A stretch of DNA of 64,000 bases from Vogesella sp. XCS3 (lineage in GTDB: Bacteria; Pseudomonadota; Gammaproteobacteria; Burkholderiales; Chromobacteriaceae). Location of the stretch: the NCBI RefSeq assembly GCF_020616155.1, contig NZ_CP085531.1, positions 62,001 through 126,000 on the forward strand, read 5' to 3'. This document shows, piece by piece, positions 1-7,138 of the stretch (its first letter is position 1; the number at the start of each line of letters is the position of its first letter). A program made the position numbers and the translations under genes. Under the pieces are notes generated by a model that saw only the letters and a program-made list of their open reading frames with translations, searched no databases and was not told the origin of the DNA.

Positions 1-126
1 CAGGGGTGATGCTGTAGCTGCGAGGCTTGTTTTTGGCCACACTCTTTGTCGCTTTTTTTCGCTATCAGTGCGAAGTCTTTTGCACGGTTATGCGAACTTT
101 TTCACTAACTGTGCCATCCAACAAAA

Positions 127-135
127 TGTGGATAA
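127..135 (-). promoter_or_regulatory. DnaA box
   Basis: TGTGGATAA on the plus strand is a perfect reverse DnaA box (TTATCCACA). It lies 25 bases before the first iteron, the usual arrangement in iteron-controlled plasmid origins where host DnaA helps open the DNA. Confidence 0.75.
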
Positions 136-159
136 GTCTGTGAATAATAAAGGTTTTAC

Positions 160-264
160 ACGAATAAAGTGGGGGAGTAATCGCGCATAAAGTGGGGAAA
201 ATTAGCGCATAAAGTGAGGTAATTTAGCGCATAAAGTGGGGGCAAGGTAACGCATAAAGTGGGG
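160..264 (+). repeat. Origin iterons (five direct repeats)
   Basis: Five direct repeats of GCGCATAAAGTGGGG start at 160, 183, 205, 227 and 250. The spacing is 23, 22, 22 and 23 bases, two helical turns, so all copies face the same side of the helix. The first copy (ACGAATAAAGTGGGG) and the third (GTGAGG ending) carry substitutions, the fifth one at its first base. Next to a DnaA box this is the signature of an iteron plasmid origin bound by a Rep initiator. No Rep gene is recognised in the window, so it probably lies left of base 1. Confidence 0.85.
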
Positions 265-513
265 TAGTAAGAAGCGATGGTTATTGGCTGAGATGTACAC
301 CAGGCAAGGCTCTTAGGTATGGTATGAAATTTGCTAAGTATGTTAAGAAGTTAAAGATTTTTGTAAGTAGGCTTTAAGAGTTTTCCTGCCTTGCGGTGTG
401 GACATCGCTTTGCGATGCCGCACACCTTAAGACAGGTCATCGTCAGTCTTTACATAGAAAAATTCACAATGGCAAATGCAAAATCTATTGGCAATACCGC
501 ACGTCACTGGTTA

Positions 514-540
514 AAATGTTTAATGTGATAGGTATCTTAT
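514..540 (+). promoter_or_regulatory. Shared promoter-like element upstream of dotI
   Basis: The sequence TGTTTAATGTGATAGGTATC matches the element found before many units of this plasmid (GTTTGATATAATA plus a TA-rich tail). It lies 30 bases before the chosen dotI start, which argues against the in-frame ATG at 516 being the start codon. Confidence 0.5.
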
Positions 541-569
541 CGAACCAAATAACGGAAGAAGCGAAGTCC

Positions 570-1223
570 ATGCTCGATATGAACGAGAAAGAGGTCGATG
601 CGGCCTTGAAAAGCGCTCTGGGTGAGGCTGGGGACTTGCGTCATGATGGACGACGCAAGACCATGATCATCTTAGGGCTGGTTGCGGTCTGCGGTCTTCA
701 GCAATTCAGCATTGTTGCCTTGTTGGAAAAAAAAGATCCGCCACCAAATTTTGCTGCTGTTACACCAAACGGCACGTTATATCAGTTGATCACGAGTACA
801 AATCCAGTTTTTAACGAAGACCAGGCTGGACAGTGGATCAGCAATGCACTTCCGAAGGTCTTAAATTATAACTGGACTGAGCTGGACCCTCACTTCACAG
901 AGGTCTCGCAAAAATACTTCACCGAAGATGCTTGGCTTACCTTCAAGAACGAACTTGAAGCAGCAGGTACTTTCCAGTCTGTTCTGAAAAACGAACTCAT
1001 CAGTAACATGAAGTTTTCCAGCTCCCCGATTTTGGTCGGCAAAGGCCAGCAGGGGGGCGTTGATGCATGGGAGTTTGAGGCGAAAGGTACGCTGACCTAC
1101 TTAAACCGTACGCAGCGCTCGGACAACACGATGAAGTTCAAGGTCGTGGTAGGTCTGGTTACTGTGAATGGCACAAAAGACTATCGAATTCTTGCCTTGT
1201 ACATGATCAAAGACAGAGGGTAA
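570..1223 (+). CDS. dotI: DotI/IcmL (TraM-like) inner-membrane T4BSS protein
   Basis: This protein belongs to the IcmL/DotI family, VirB8-like inner-membrane parts of the type IVB channel that link the cytoplasmic ATPases to the outer-membrane core. A single membrane segment lies near residues 32-52 (MIILGLVAVCG), followed by a periplasmic VirB8-like domain. I chose the ATG at 570 (MLDMNEKEV) because it follows a GAAG ribosome site and gives 217 residues, close to the roughly 212 of Legionella DotI; an ATG at 579 is equally possible. It opens the block in the order dotI-dotH-dotG, as in icmL-icmK-icmE. Family call is by motif and order; exact start is uncertain. Confidence 0.85.
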   Translation: MLDMNEKEVDAALKSALGEAGDLRHDGRRKTMIILGLVAVCGLQQFSIVALLEKKDPPPNFAAVTPNGTLYQLITSTNPVFNEDQAGQWISNALPKVLNYNWTELDPHFTEVSQKYFTEDAWLTFKNELEAAGTFQSVLKNELISNMKFSSSPILVGKGQQGGVDAWEFEAKGTLTYLNRTQRSDNTMKFKVVVGLVTVNGTKDYRILALYMIKDRG

Positions 1224-1227
1224 GAAA

Positions 1228-2283
1228 ATGCACAAGCAAACACTCAAATTCGTTGCGTTGGCCATTTTATCAGTGCATGCACATGCCGCAGAACCGCAGG
1301 CTGCGGCAACTCAGTTTGTGACCGATAGTGCAAATGACCCTCGACTGGCTGTTCAACATAAGGGTACTCCAGCACAGTCTTCAAGTGGTTCGACCACCCC
1401 GAAGAACCAGACTAAAGATCCTTTGCAGCAGGCCATGGATGCCGATCCGGTTTTTGGCGCTGTCGTGAAAGATGCCGTTCCTTTCGATTCCAATCAAATC
1501 AAGATGTATCGCCGGCAGGTAGAAAAGGTTGAGAAGCTGAAGGAATCCCCCTCTGTCTCGGGAGAGCAAAGAACAATACCCGTTCGCGTAGGCCAAACCG
1601 TTGAAGTTAATGTAGCTGTCGGGTATCCGCTGACTGTGCGGCTCACTGATGTCAGTGGCCAGCCTGTAAAAATTGCAGGTAATGTCCCTGGACTGTCAAT
1701 CATTACTGTCCACCCCATACCTAGCGATGCTCAAGGTCAAGCATCTACAGGCAGTACACAAGGCTCCGCTAGTGGCAATTCAGGTGCCAACTCGGCAGCT
1801 GAAGCAAAAGACGCAATTGTTATTGAACCGGCTGGAGCAGGCTCCACTACTGTGACTATTTTCCCTGTAGGGTCGATTAGACCTGCGGTCGTCAAAGTAA
1901 AGTCAGTTTTTCCTAAGGGTGGTGAGCGTGTCGATTTTGCCGCTGATCTTCGACTGACATGGGTGGGGGGAATAAACGTAGGGAAGGGAGATGAGTATCA
2001 GACGCCACTTTCAGGAGCGTTATTGTCAGTTTTGAAAGAGATCGTTGGCGAAGAAATGCAGCTGGTATCTCATTCTGGTGGTGACGCCATTCGTGTTTGG
2101 AGGCGACTGGCGGATGGGCATGTTTTTGTCAAAATGAGGCCAGGTGTCACGTTGTTGTCTCCTCGCAATTTCCGGACGACTACACGTGACGATGATGGAG
2201 GTGCTGCTTATGAATTCGATTACAAGCCGGCATCTGTTGTCACTGGGGTTAATGGCACGTCCCGTGCAATTGTTATCCGATAG
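1228..2283 (+). CDS. dotH: DotH/IcmK (TraN-like) outer-membrane core protein
   Basis: DotH/IcmK proteins form the outer-membrane ring of type IVB systems together with DotC and DotD. An N-terminal signal peptide (cleavage after HAHA, about residue 20) sends it to the periplasm. A low-complexity Ser/Gly/Ala stretch (about residues 165-195) interrupts the conserved beta-rich domain that begins near RVGQTVEVNVAVGYPLTVRL. It starts four bases after dotI and ends seven bases before dotG, so the three are co-translated. The length, 351 residues, suits the family. Confidence 0.85.
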   Translation: MHKQTLKFVALAILSVHAHAAEPQAAATQFVTDSANDPRLAVQHKGTPAQSSSGSTTPKNQTKDPLQQAMDADPVFGAVVKDAVPFDSNQIKMYRRQVEKVEKLKESPSVSGEQRTIPVRVGQTVEVNVAVGYPLTVRLTDVSGQPVKIAGNVPGLSIITVHPIPSDAQGQASTGSTQGSASGNSGANSAAEAKDAIVIEPAGAGSTTVTIFPVGSIRPAVVKVKSVFPKGGERVDFAADLRLTWVGGINVGKGDEYQTPLSGALLSVLKEIVGEEMQLVSHSGGDAIRVWRRLADGHVFVKMRPGVTLLSPRNFRTTTRDDDGGAAYEFDYKPASVVTGVNGTSRAIVIR

Positions 2284-2290
2284 GTTTTCC

Positions 2291-3520
2291 ATGAGTGAAC
2301 AGACTGAAGCCGTTGATTTTAATAGCCAGCCGCCATTGGCCAATGAGAGCAATAGCGGGGCGGATACGAGTAAAAAGCGGTTATTGATTTTTGCCGCTAT
2401 TGGGTTAGTGGTCTTTGGTGGTGTCTGGGGGATGAAAAAGTATAACGCCGGCCAAGAAGCCAAGAATCCTGAAGGGATCGCACTTGCCACTACTCCTGAG
2501 AAATTGAAGGAGCCAGGGAGTGCCGATGCTGGTTCTCTACCTGGGGCAGATGATCATAGTCAGCCTGCTGCATATCCAACAGCAGATGCGCTTCTGAATG
2601 GCCAACAAGCTGATCGACAAAAGGATGCTGTTGCTAGCGGTGGTGGTGCGTATGTGGCCGAAGTCGGTGCATTGAATGAACGAGGTGAGGCGTATCCGCA
2701 GCAGCCGGGTGGTGGCCAAGGATATGGCAACCAGATGCCTCCGATTCCTCAGGGCCAGATGCCAACCCCCATCGACGCACAAACCGTTCAGTCTCGATCT
2801 AAGTGGATGGAGAAGTACCAGAACAATCCGCCGAAAGCAGAAGGCCAGCAACAGCAGGAGCGGCGGATCGTTAATTGGTACGGCAGCGGTGCTGTTCCAG
2901 GAAACAGTAAAAACGATGTGGCTGGCCAGCTTCAAGTCAGTGCGCAAACCAGCGCACCACAAGGGCAAAAAGTTGCTTCAATTGGTGAGCGTGTTGCCGC
3001 CGTCACGACTAACCACACATCGTCGTACCAGCAGGGAACGACAGTCATTGTACGAATCGTTGAGGATGGTCCGAAACGGGATGCTCAACTTTTCGGCACC
3101 TACACCGAAGGCTATGACGCCCTGGTTGTTAAGCTGTCAAAGATGCGCCTGGCTGATGGTCGGATCGTTCCAGTTGATGCAGTTCTGGTGGACAAAAGTA
3201 CAAACTCCCAAGCAGTGGTCAGTGCTGTTCAAGGGCATTATCTGGATCGATTTGGCATGCTGGCAGCCGGTGCTTTTCTGGGAAATTACGCAACGGCATT
3301 GACAAGTGGAGGAACAACAACAGTTGTAAATGGCGGCTCGGTAACTGCTGTGCCAAAGATTGATCAACCAGCGAAATATGCAGTGGGCAAAACTGTTGAG
3401 GCTATTTCTCAATTGGCTACTGCTGGTGCTGCTAAGTTCAATAAGTCCGAAGTCATCCTCAAAAGAAACGAGCTTGTCGGTGTGTTGTTCTTGGACGATG
3501 CTGTCGCAGGAGCTAAGTAA
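2291..3520 (+). CDS. dotG: DotG/IcmE (TraO-like) channel protein
   Basis: DotG/IcmE is the VirB10-like protein that spans the envelope and forms the central channel. The start at 2291 (MSEQTEAVDF) follows the dotH stop; an upstream extension would lie inside dotH and has no support. One membrane helix lies at about residues 30-48, then a Pro/Gln-rich linker, then a VirB10-like C-terminal domain (about 225-400) beginning near TTVIVRIVEDGP. At 409 residues it is close in size to R64 TraO and far shorter than Legionella DotG, because the long central repeat array of the latter is absent. Confidence 0.85.
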   Translation: MSEQTEAVDFNSQPPLANESNSGADTSKKRLLIFAAIGLVVFGGVWGMKKYNAGQEAKNPEGIALATTPEKLKEPGSADAGSLPGADDHSQPAAYPTADALLNGQQADRQKDAVASGGGAYVAEVGALNERGEAYPQQPGGGQGYGNQMPPIPQGQMPTPIDAQTVQSRSKWMEKYQNNPPKAEGQQQQERRIVNWYGSGAVPGNSKNDVAGQLQVSAQTSAPQGQKVASIGERVAAVTTNHTSSYQQGTTVIVRIVEDGPKRDAQLFGTYTEGYDALVVKLSKMRLADGRIVPVDAVLVDKSTNSQAVVSAVQGHYLDRFGMLAAGAFLGNYATALTSGGTTTVVNGGSVTAVPKIDQPAKYAVGKTVEAISQLATAGAAKFNKSEVILKRNELVGVLFLDDAVAGAK

Positions 3521-3780
3521 TGTTCGATCAAACATTACTATCCGGAGATGCGCTGCAAGCAGGCAATGCTATTCAGCAAGCGGTGTATACGGTTTGTCAG
3601 TTTCTCGGCTTGCTTTCCATGGGGAAGGCAGGTTGGTCAATGTATAACGCGGGCGATGCCAGATTTGCACAACCTGGTGACGGCTGGAAGGTCATGGTGC
3701 TTTTTTGCGCGGGTGTATTTTTGTACTACATGGAAGATTGCTGGGCGTTAATCAAAAATACATTTCCAAGCATTTTTTGA
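3520..3780 (+). CDS. DotE/IcmC-like small membrane protein (TraQ-like)
   Basis: This 86-residue membrane protein has two hydrophobic stretches (about residues 22-38 and 57-72). Its central pattern FLGLLSMGKAGWSMYNAGD resembles LLGIACMGFAGWNVYVSGK in the next gene, so the two are paralogues of the IcmC/IcmD type. It overlaps the dotG stop by one base (TAATG). In Dot/Icm and IncI systems such paired small inner-membrane proteins sit at this place. The DotE name rests on position and hydrophobic pattern; the family is divergent. Confidence 0.6.
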   Translation: MFDQTLLSGDALQAGNAIQQAVYTVCQFLGLLSMGKAGWSMYNAGDARFAQPGDGWKVMVLFCAGVFLYYMEDCWALIKNTFPSIF

Positions 3781-3783
3781 TTA

Positions 3784-3810
3784 AAAATTTGATATAGTAG
3801 TATCTATACG
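3784..3810 (+). promoter_or_regulatory. Shared promoter-like element upstream of dotP
   Basis: AATTTGATATAGTAGTATCT fits the plasmid-wide element (TTTGATATAATA) with an extended -10 look, TGnTATAnT. It is 17 bases before the dotP start and would allow separate transcription of this small gene. Confidence 0.5.
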
Positions 3811-3826
3811 TGTACAGGAGATTAAT

Positions 3827-4174
3827 ATGAAGAACAAGCAAACTAAAGCAGCTTTCCTGCTTGGTGTTTTGGCTCTGGTTATGGTGGAGACCGCTCTTGC
3901 TGCTCCTGTCGTGACAGCTAATGGTAAGAGCCTGGTTGACACTGCCAATCAGGTAAACAATTTGTTCACGATCGGTCAGACGGTACTTGCAACTGGCTTG
4001 CAGCTTCTTGGCATCGCTTGCATGGGTTTCGCCGGCTGGAACGTCTATGTCAGCGGTAAGCCTGGTCGCGAAGATCGAGGTCACATGAAAACTGCGGTGT
4101 TTGGTTTCCTAGGCGGTATCATCGCCTACTTCGCACCGAACTGGCTCGGTATCGGTGCTGCTTCCCTGCTGTGA
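3827..4174 (+). CDS. dotP: DotP/IcmD-like (TraR-like) membrane protein
   Basis: The 115-residue protein has a signal-like N-terminus ending near ALAAP (about residue 26) and two more hydrophobic stretches (about 50-70 and 87-105). The motif GIACMGFAGWNVYVSG is typical of the IcmD/DotP/TraR group of small inner-membrane T4BSS parts. A strong ribosome site (AGGAG) precedes the ATG. Its own promoter-like element and its own terminator just downstream suggest it can be made in larger amounts than its neighbours. Confidence 0.7.
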   Translation: MKNKQTKAAFLLGVLALVMVETALAAPVVTANGKSLVDTANQVNNLFTIGQTVLATGLQLLGIACMGFAGWNVYVSGKPGREDRGHMKTAVFGFLGGIIAYFAPNWLGIGAASLL

Positions 4175-4191
4175 AAATACCGCTCCAACAT

Positions 4192-4216
4192 GACCCGCCG
4201 TAAGGCGGGTTTTTTG
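4192..4216 (+). terminator. Rho-independent terminator after dotP
   Basis: ACCCGCCgtaaGGCGGGT forms a GC-rich stem followed by a T run. It closes the dotI-dotP unit. Confidence 0.85.
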
Positions 4217-4243
4217 TTGTCATTGCCCCCGATTGGTTGTGTA

Positions 4244-4270
4244 TAATGTTCACTATCATAGTAATCATAT
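4244..4270 (+). promoter_or_regulatory. Weak copy of the shared promoter-like element upstream of dotN
   Basis: TAATGTTCACTATCATAGTA resembles the plasmid-wide element less closely. TATAAT at 4242-4247 could itself be a -10 box. It would restart transcription after the terminator. Confidence 0.35.
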
Positions 4271-4286
4271 GAAACTTAATTGATAT

Positions 4287-4910
4287 ATGTCACGAGCTAA
4301 AATATTCCGAAATCGCGAGTATCCTAATGTGGATGATGATGGCTTGTACCGAATTGTTAAAGATCCTGAATCGGGATTTCTTGCTTCGCTGTTCGAGGAT
4401 CGTGATCACACTTGCGAATTTTGTGGATACCACTCGCTCTCGTTTTTGGAGGGCGAGCCTGTGGATGGGGATTACGAAAATGAGTACCCGGAGAATTGGC
4501 TTGTGCTTTGTCATTACTGTCGTGCTACTCAGCATGTAGGTGCAGCCCTAAAAGCTGGGGCCTACTGGGGGGGGGTAAAGGCCTATTCGCAAGAAGCGAT
4601 CAATCGTATCTGTCGGGCGATGCCATGGATTATCAAGAATGATCTAAGCCCAAATCTAGAGGCATTTTTCGGACAGTCGTCCAAGATCATTGAGACGTAT
4701 ATGGGCAGTAAAGGTGCTGTGGACATGTTGCCCACGCACCTAAAAGTGTTGCTTAAGGCACGAGAAGACTCATATGAGAGTGCCATTGAGCTTCTTACCA
4801 GGAACGGGTTGCGGCTGATTTTCCCGAAGGAGTATCGGCCTCAAGGGATTAATGCATTACGTGCGTACGATGAGGCGCGTGCGCGTGGCTTCATACAGCA
4901 GGAGGTTTGA
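4287..4910 (+). CDS. dotN: DotN/IcmJ-like zinc-binding protein
   Basis: The protein has two CxxC pairs (CEFC near residue 44 and CHYC near residue 75) like the IcmJ/DotN family, a cytoplasmic zinc protein of the coupling complex with an HNH-like fold. Its 207 residues match the family length of about 208. In Legionella icmJ lies directly before icmB/dotO, and here only one gene separates them. The start codon has a poor ribosome site. The stop overlaps the next start (TGATG), so translation is coupled. Confidence 0.75.
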   Translation: MSRAKIFRNREYPNVDDDGLYRIVKDPESGFLASLFEDRDHTCEFCGYHSLSFLEGEPVDGDYENEYPENWLVLCHYCRATQHVGAALKAGAYWGGVKAYSQEAINRICRAMPWIIKNDLSPNLEAFFGQSSKIIETYMGSKGAVDMLPTHLKVLLKAREDSYESAIELLTRNGLRLIFPKEYRPQGINALRAYDEARARGFIQQEV

Positions 4911-6010
4911 TGTTAGGCGTTGTTATCTTCGATCGTGTTGGTGCGGACGTGGACCTGCGATCAGTTGGTGGGTATGCCGCTGACGAAAATGGCGTATACC
5001 GCATCAATCAGCTGGATGAGCTTCCGCAAGACCGAGTATGGATCAGTAATTTGACCATCATGCAGATGCGTGACAATCGCGCGGTCCTGAGTGGACATCC
5101 CAGCATTAAAGCTGAAAACTGGTTGGGCATTGCCCCAATCCAGTTAGTAGCTGAACTAATGGGGTCGAAGGAACCCCATATGGTCATGAATTCGCTTGTG
5201 TTCGTGCATGACTTCATTCGCCGAGCAGTTGAAAAGCTCAATCTCGATACGCGATTTGCTCGGCCGCTGAACAGCCTGATTGATGCGCATGAAGTGCCCG
5301 CTGGCATCAGTGAGCCGATTGTCAATGACTTGGCCGGTCCGACAAGTTGGGTAAAAAGCCGGTCTGTTGGCTCTGGTCAGGGTCGGGTCTGGCGGACGTA
5401 CCGTCAGCCGCGAGCACAGTGGTTTAGTGAGGTCTTGCGCATGCCGGTTCCCTCTGGGCGATGGAGAATATCTCCAGTTGACGAGATGGATGATGCTATC
5501 GCGTTCTTCGCAAGGGGAAAAGCCGCGCCATTTACTCACGGTGAGTTGGTGTGGCCGTGGGTTTCCGAAAAGCCGCGTGAGTATCTGATGTCGGTTGAGT
5601 TGCCGGCTGATGTGCAACTGACTTCCGTTCAAGAAGTGTGGACTGGGGACGTTAAGCCAGGTCAAGTGCCTTTCAAACCAGATCCACTGACGTTCTCTGA
5701 TGGCTTGGCGCTTGAGATGATTTTTCAAGCCAGATCATCCGGTGTTCCTGTTGTGGGACCGTGGTTGAAGGCTTTGGAGCGTTGTCGAGTGTTTGAGCGG
5801 CTCTCTTCCTTGGATCTTCCTGAGCAGGTTTTCGTGTCTGGTTATGGTGGTGGCAAGGTGGTTTTGGTGTGCCCGCAGTCGATGTCCATGGATTTGGATG
5901 TTTATATGGCCAGAAATGGATGGGAGCCGCCATCGGGTATAGAGCTTCCAGCTGATTGTGGACTTGGTCCGGCTTTGTTGCACAAATCAGTGCTTGCGTC
6001 CGTCCGGTAG
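4910..6010 (+). pseudogene. Unknown transfer-block gene, 3' end replaced by an IS
   Basis: I do not recognise this gene. The ATG at 4910 follows an ideal AGGAGG site and overlaps the dotN stop. The frame stays open into the left end of the IS903-group element at 5971, so the product now ends in 12 IS-encoded residues (ALLHKSVLASVR). If the element and one 9-bp target copy are removed, the frame continues at 7016 for 37 more codons to a TAG at 7128-7130, giving an original protein of about 391 residues. The disruption is therefore recent and costs about a tenth of the protein, which may or may not still work. Confidence 0.75.
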
Positions 6011-7006
6011 AATGACCGCATGAGCAAGCCCCTTCCTCCCAAGTACCAAACCATCAACTGGCAGTCATACAACCAGTCCCTCAAGCAACGAGGGCAGCTC
6101 CTTCTCTGGCTCGACAAAGGCATGAACTGGTTGGCACCGGCTACCGGCAGGCGGGGACGGCAGCTAACTTTTTCTGATGCTGCCATCCAGTTCTGTCTCA
6201 CCATCAAATGCCTCTTTGGCCTGGCGCTACGGCAAGCCACAGGTATGGTCGAAAGTATGTTGCGCCTGGCTGGCCTTGACTGGGCCGTCCCCGACTTCAG
6301 CACGCTTTCCCGCCGCCAGAAAGACCTGCAAGTCCGCATCCCGGTACAGAAAAAGCAAGGTTGTCTGCATCTCTTGGTGGATAGCACCGGCATCAAGATG
6401 ATGGGTGAAGGCGAGTGGAAGGTGAAAAAGCATGGCGCTGATTACCGCCGCCAATGGCGCAAGCTGCATCTGGGCATAGATGCGCAAACGCTGGAAATCC
6501 GGGCAATGGAAGTGACCGACAATCGCACTGGAGATGCCACGATGCTGCCAGAGCTGCTATCGCAAATTCCGGCGGGAGAGGGACTGGTAACCGTCACCAC
6601 GGATGGGGCGTACGACACACGCCTATGTTACGCAGCGATTGCAGAGCGTGGGGCGGCAGCCATCATTCCCCCACGTCGAAATGGCCAATTCTGGAAAGGG
6701 AATTTACGGGGCAATCAGGCTCGCAATGAGTCGCTACGAGCGGTGAAGTATCTGGGGCGCGCGCTCTGGAAAAAGTGGAGTGGCTACCATCGCCGCAGCT
6801 TGGTCGAAACGAAGATGCACTGTTTCAAATTGCTGGCAGATCGGGTTAAGTCACGGGACTTTGACCGGCAAGTAGCGGAGCTTCAAATCTGTGCAGCGAT
6901 TCTGAATCGCTTCACAGCACTGGGCACGCCGCAAACGGTCCGTATGGGATAAATCCGTCTGGGGATTGGGGTAGTTCGACCTACGGCTGATTTGTGCAAC
7001 AAAGCC
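5971..7006 (+). mobile_element. IS5-family, IS903-group insertion sequence, copy 1
   Basis: The element is 1036 bp, bounded by inverted ends beginning GGCTTTGTTGCACAAATCA, close to the IS903 end. It is flanked by perfect 9-bp target duplications ACTTGGTCC at 5962-5970 and 7007-7015; 9 bp is the IS903-group size. It carries one transposase gene and interrupts the unknown gene before dotO. Its transposase protein is identical to that of copy 2 at 28533-29568. Confidence 0.95.
6020..6952 (+). CDS. IS5-family (IS903-group) transposase
   Basis: This is a 310-residue DDE transposase with the N-terminal DNA-binding part (YQTINWQSYNQSLKQRG) and the catalytic DDE_Tnp_1-like core. Candidate catalytic residues are Asp in LLVDSTGIK, Asp in TTDGAYD and Glu in RRSLVETKMHCFK. 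The protein is identical to that of copy 2. It is intact, so the element should be mobile. Confidence 0.93.
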   Translation: MSKPLPPKYQTINWQSYNQSLKQRGQLLLWLDKGMNWLAPATGRRGRQLTFSDAAIQFCLTIKCLFGLALRQATGMVESMLRLAGLDWAVPDFSTLSRRQKDLQVRIPVQKKQGCLHLLVDSTGIKMMGEGEWKVKKHGADYRRQWRKLHLGIDAQTLEIRAMEVTDNRTGDATMLPELLSQIPAGEGLVTVTTDGAYDTRLCYAAIAERGAAAIIPPRRNGQFWKGNLRGNQARNESLRAVKYLGRALWKKWSGYHRRSLVETKMHCFKLLADRVKSRDFDRQVAELQICAAILNRFTALGTPQTVRMG

Positions 7007-7138
7007 ACTTGGTCCGCTCTCTCGCGCCAAAGCAAGCAATATTCGGACGCTTTATGCAGTGGAAATCTACCATAACCTGCCAAGAGAAGAGTTTACACAG
7101 AAAATGCATTCTTTTGTCGCTGGGGAATAGGGGCAATA

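Larger units (their letters stand above)
1..515. other. Putative replication origin region without a convincing gene
   Basis: This stretch holds the DnaA box and the iterons, followed by an AT-rich part (about 265-380) and an inverted repeat at 395-426 (GGTGTG paired with CACACC, inner CATCG with CGATG). An open frame runs from a GTG at 396 into dotI, but it crosses the hairpin and the promoter-like element at 514-540, so I do not take it as coding. The hairpin could be a regulatory or transfer site; I cannot tell which. Confidence 0.6.

Noticed and set aside
160..264. CRISPR or promoter reading of the 22-bp spaced repeats
   Set aside because: The spacing is two helical turns with only 7-8 bases between copies and a DnaA box beside them, which fits origin iterons.
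396..569. Upstream extension of dotI from a GTG at 396 or ATG at 516
   Set aside because: It crosses an inverted repeat and a strong copy of the shared promoter element, lacks a ribosome site, and would make the protein longer than its family.
2144..2290. Longer dotG starting inside dotH
   Set aside because: The ATG at 2291 directly after the dotH stop gives the usual N-terminus; the extension has no family resemblance.
5982..6010. Natural C-terminus of the gene before dotO
   Set aside because: These last codons are the left inverted end of the IS, and the same residues are produced wherever this end is read in that frame.
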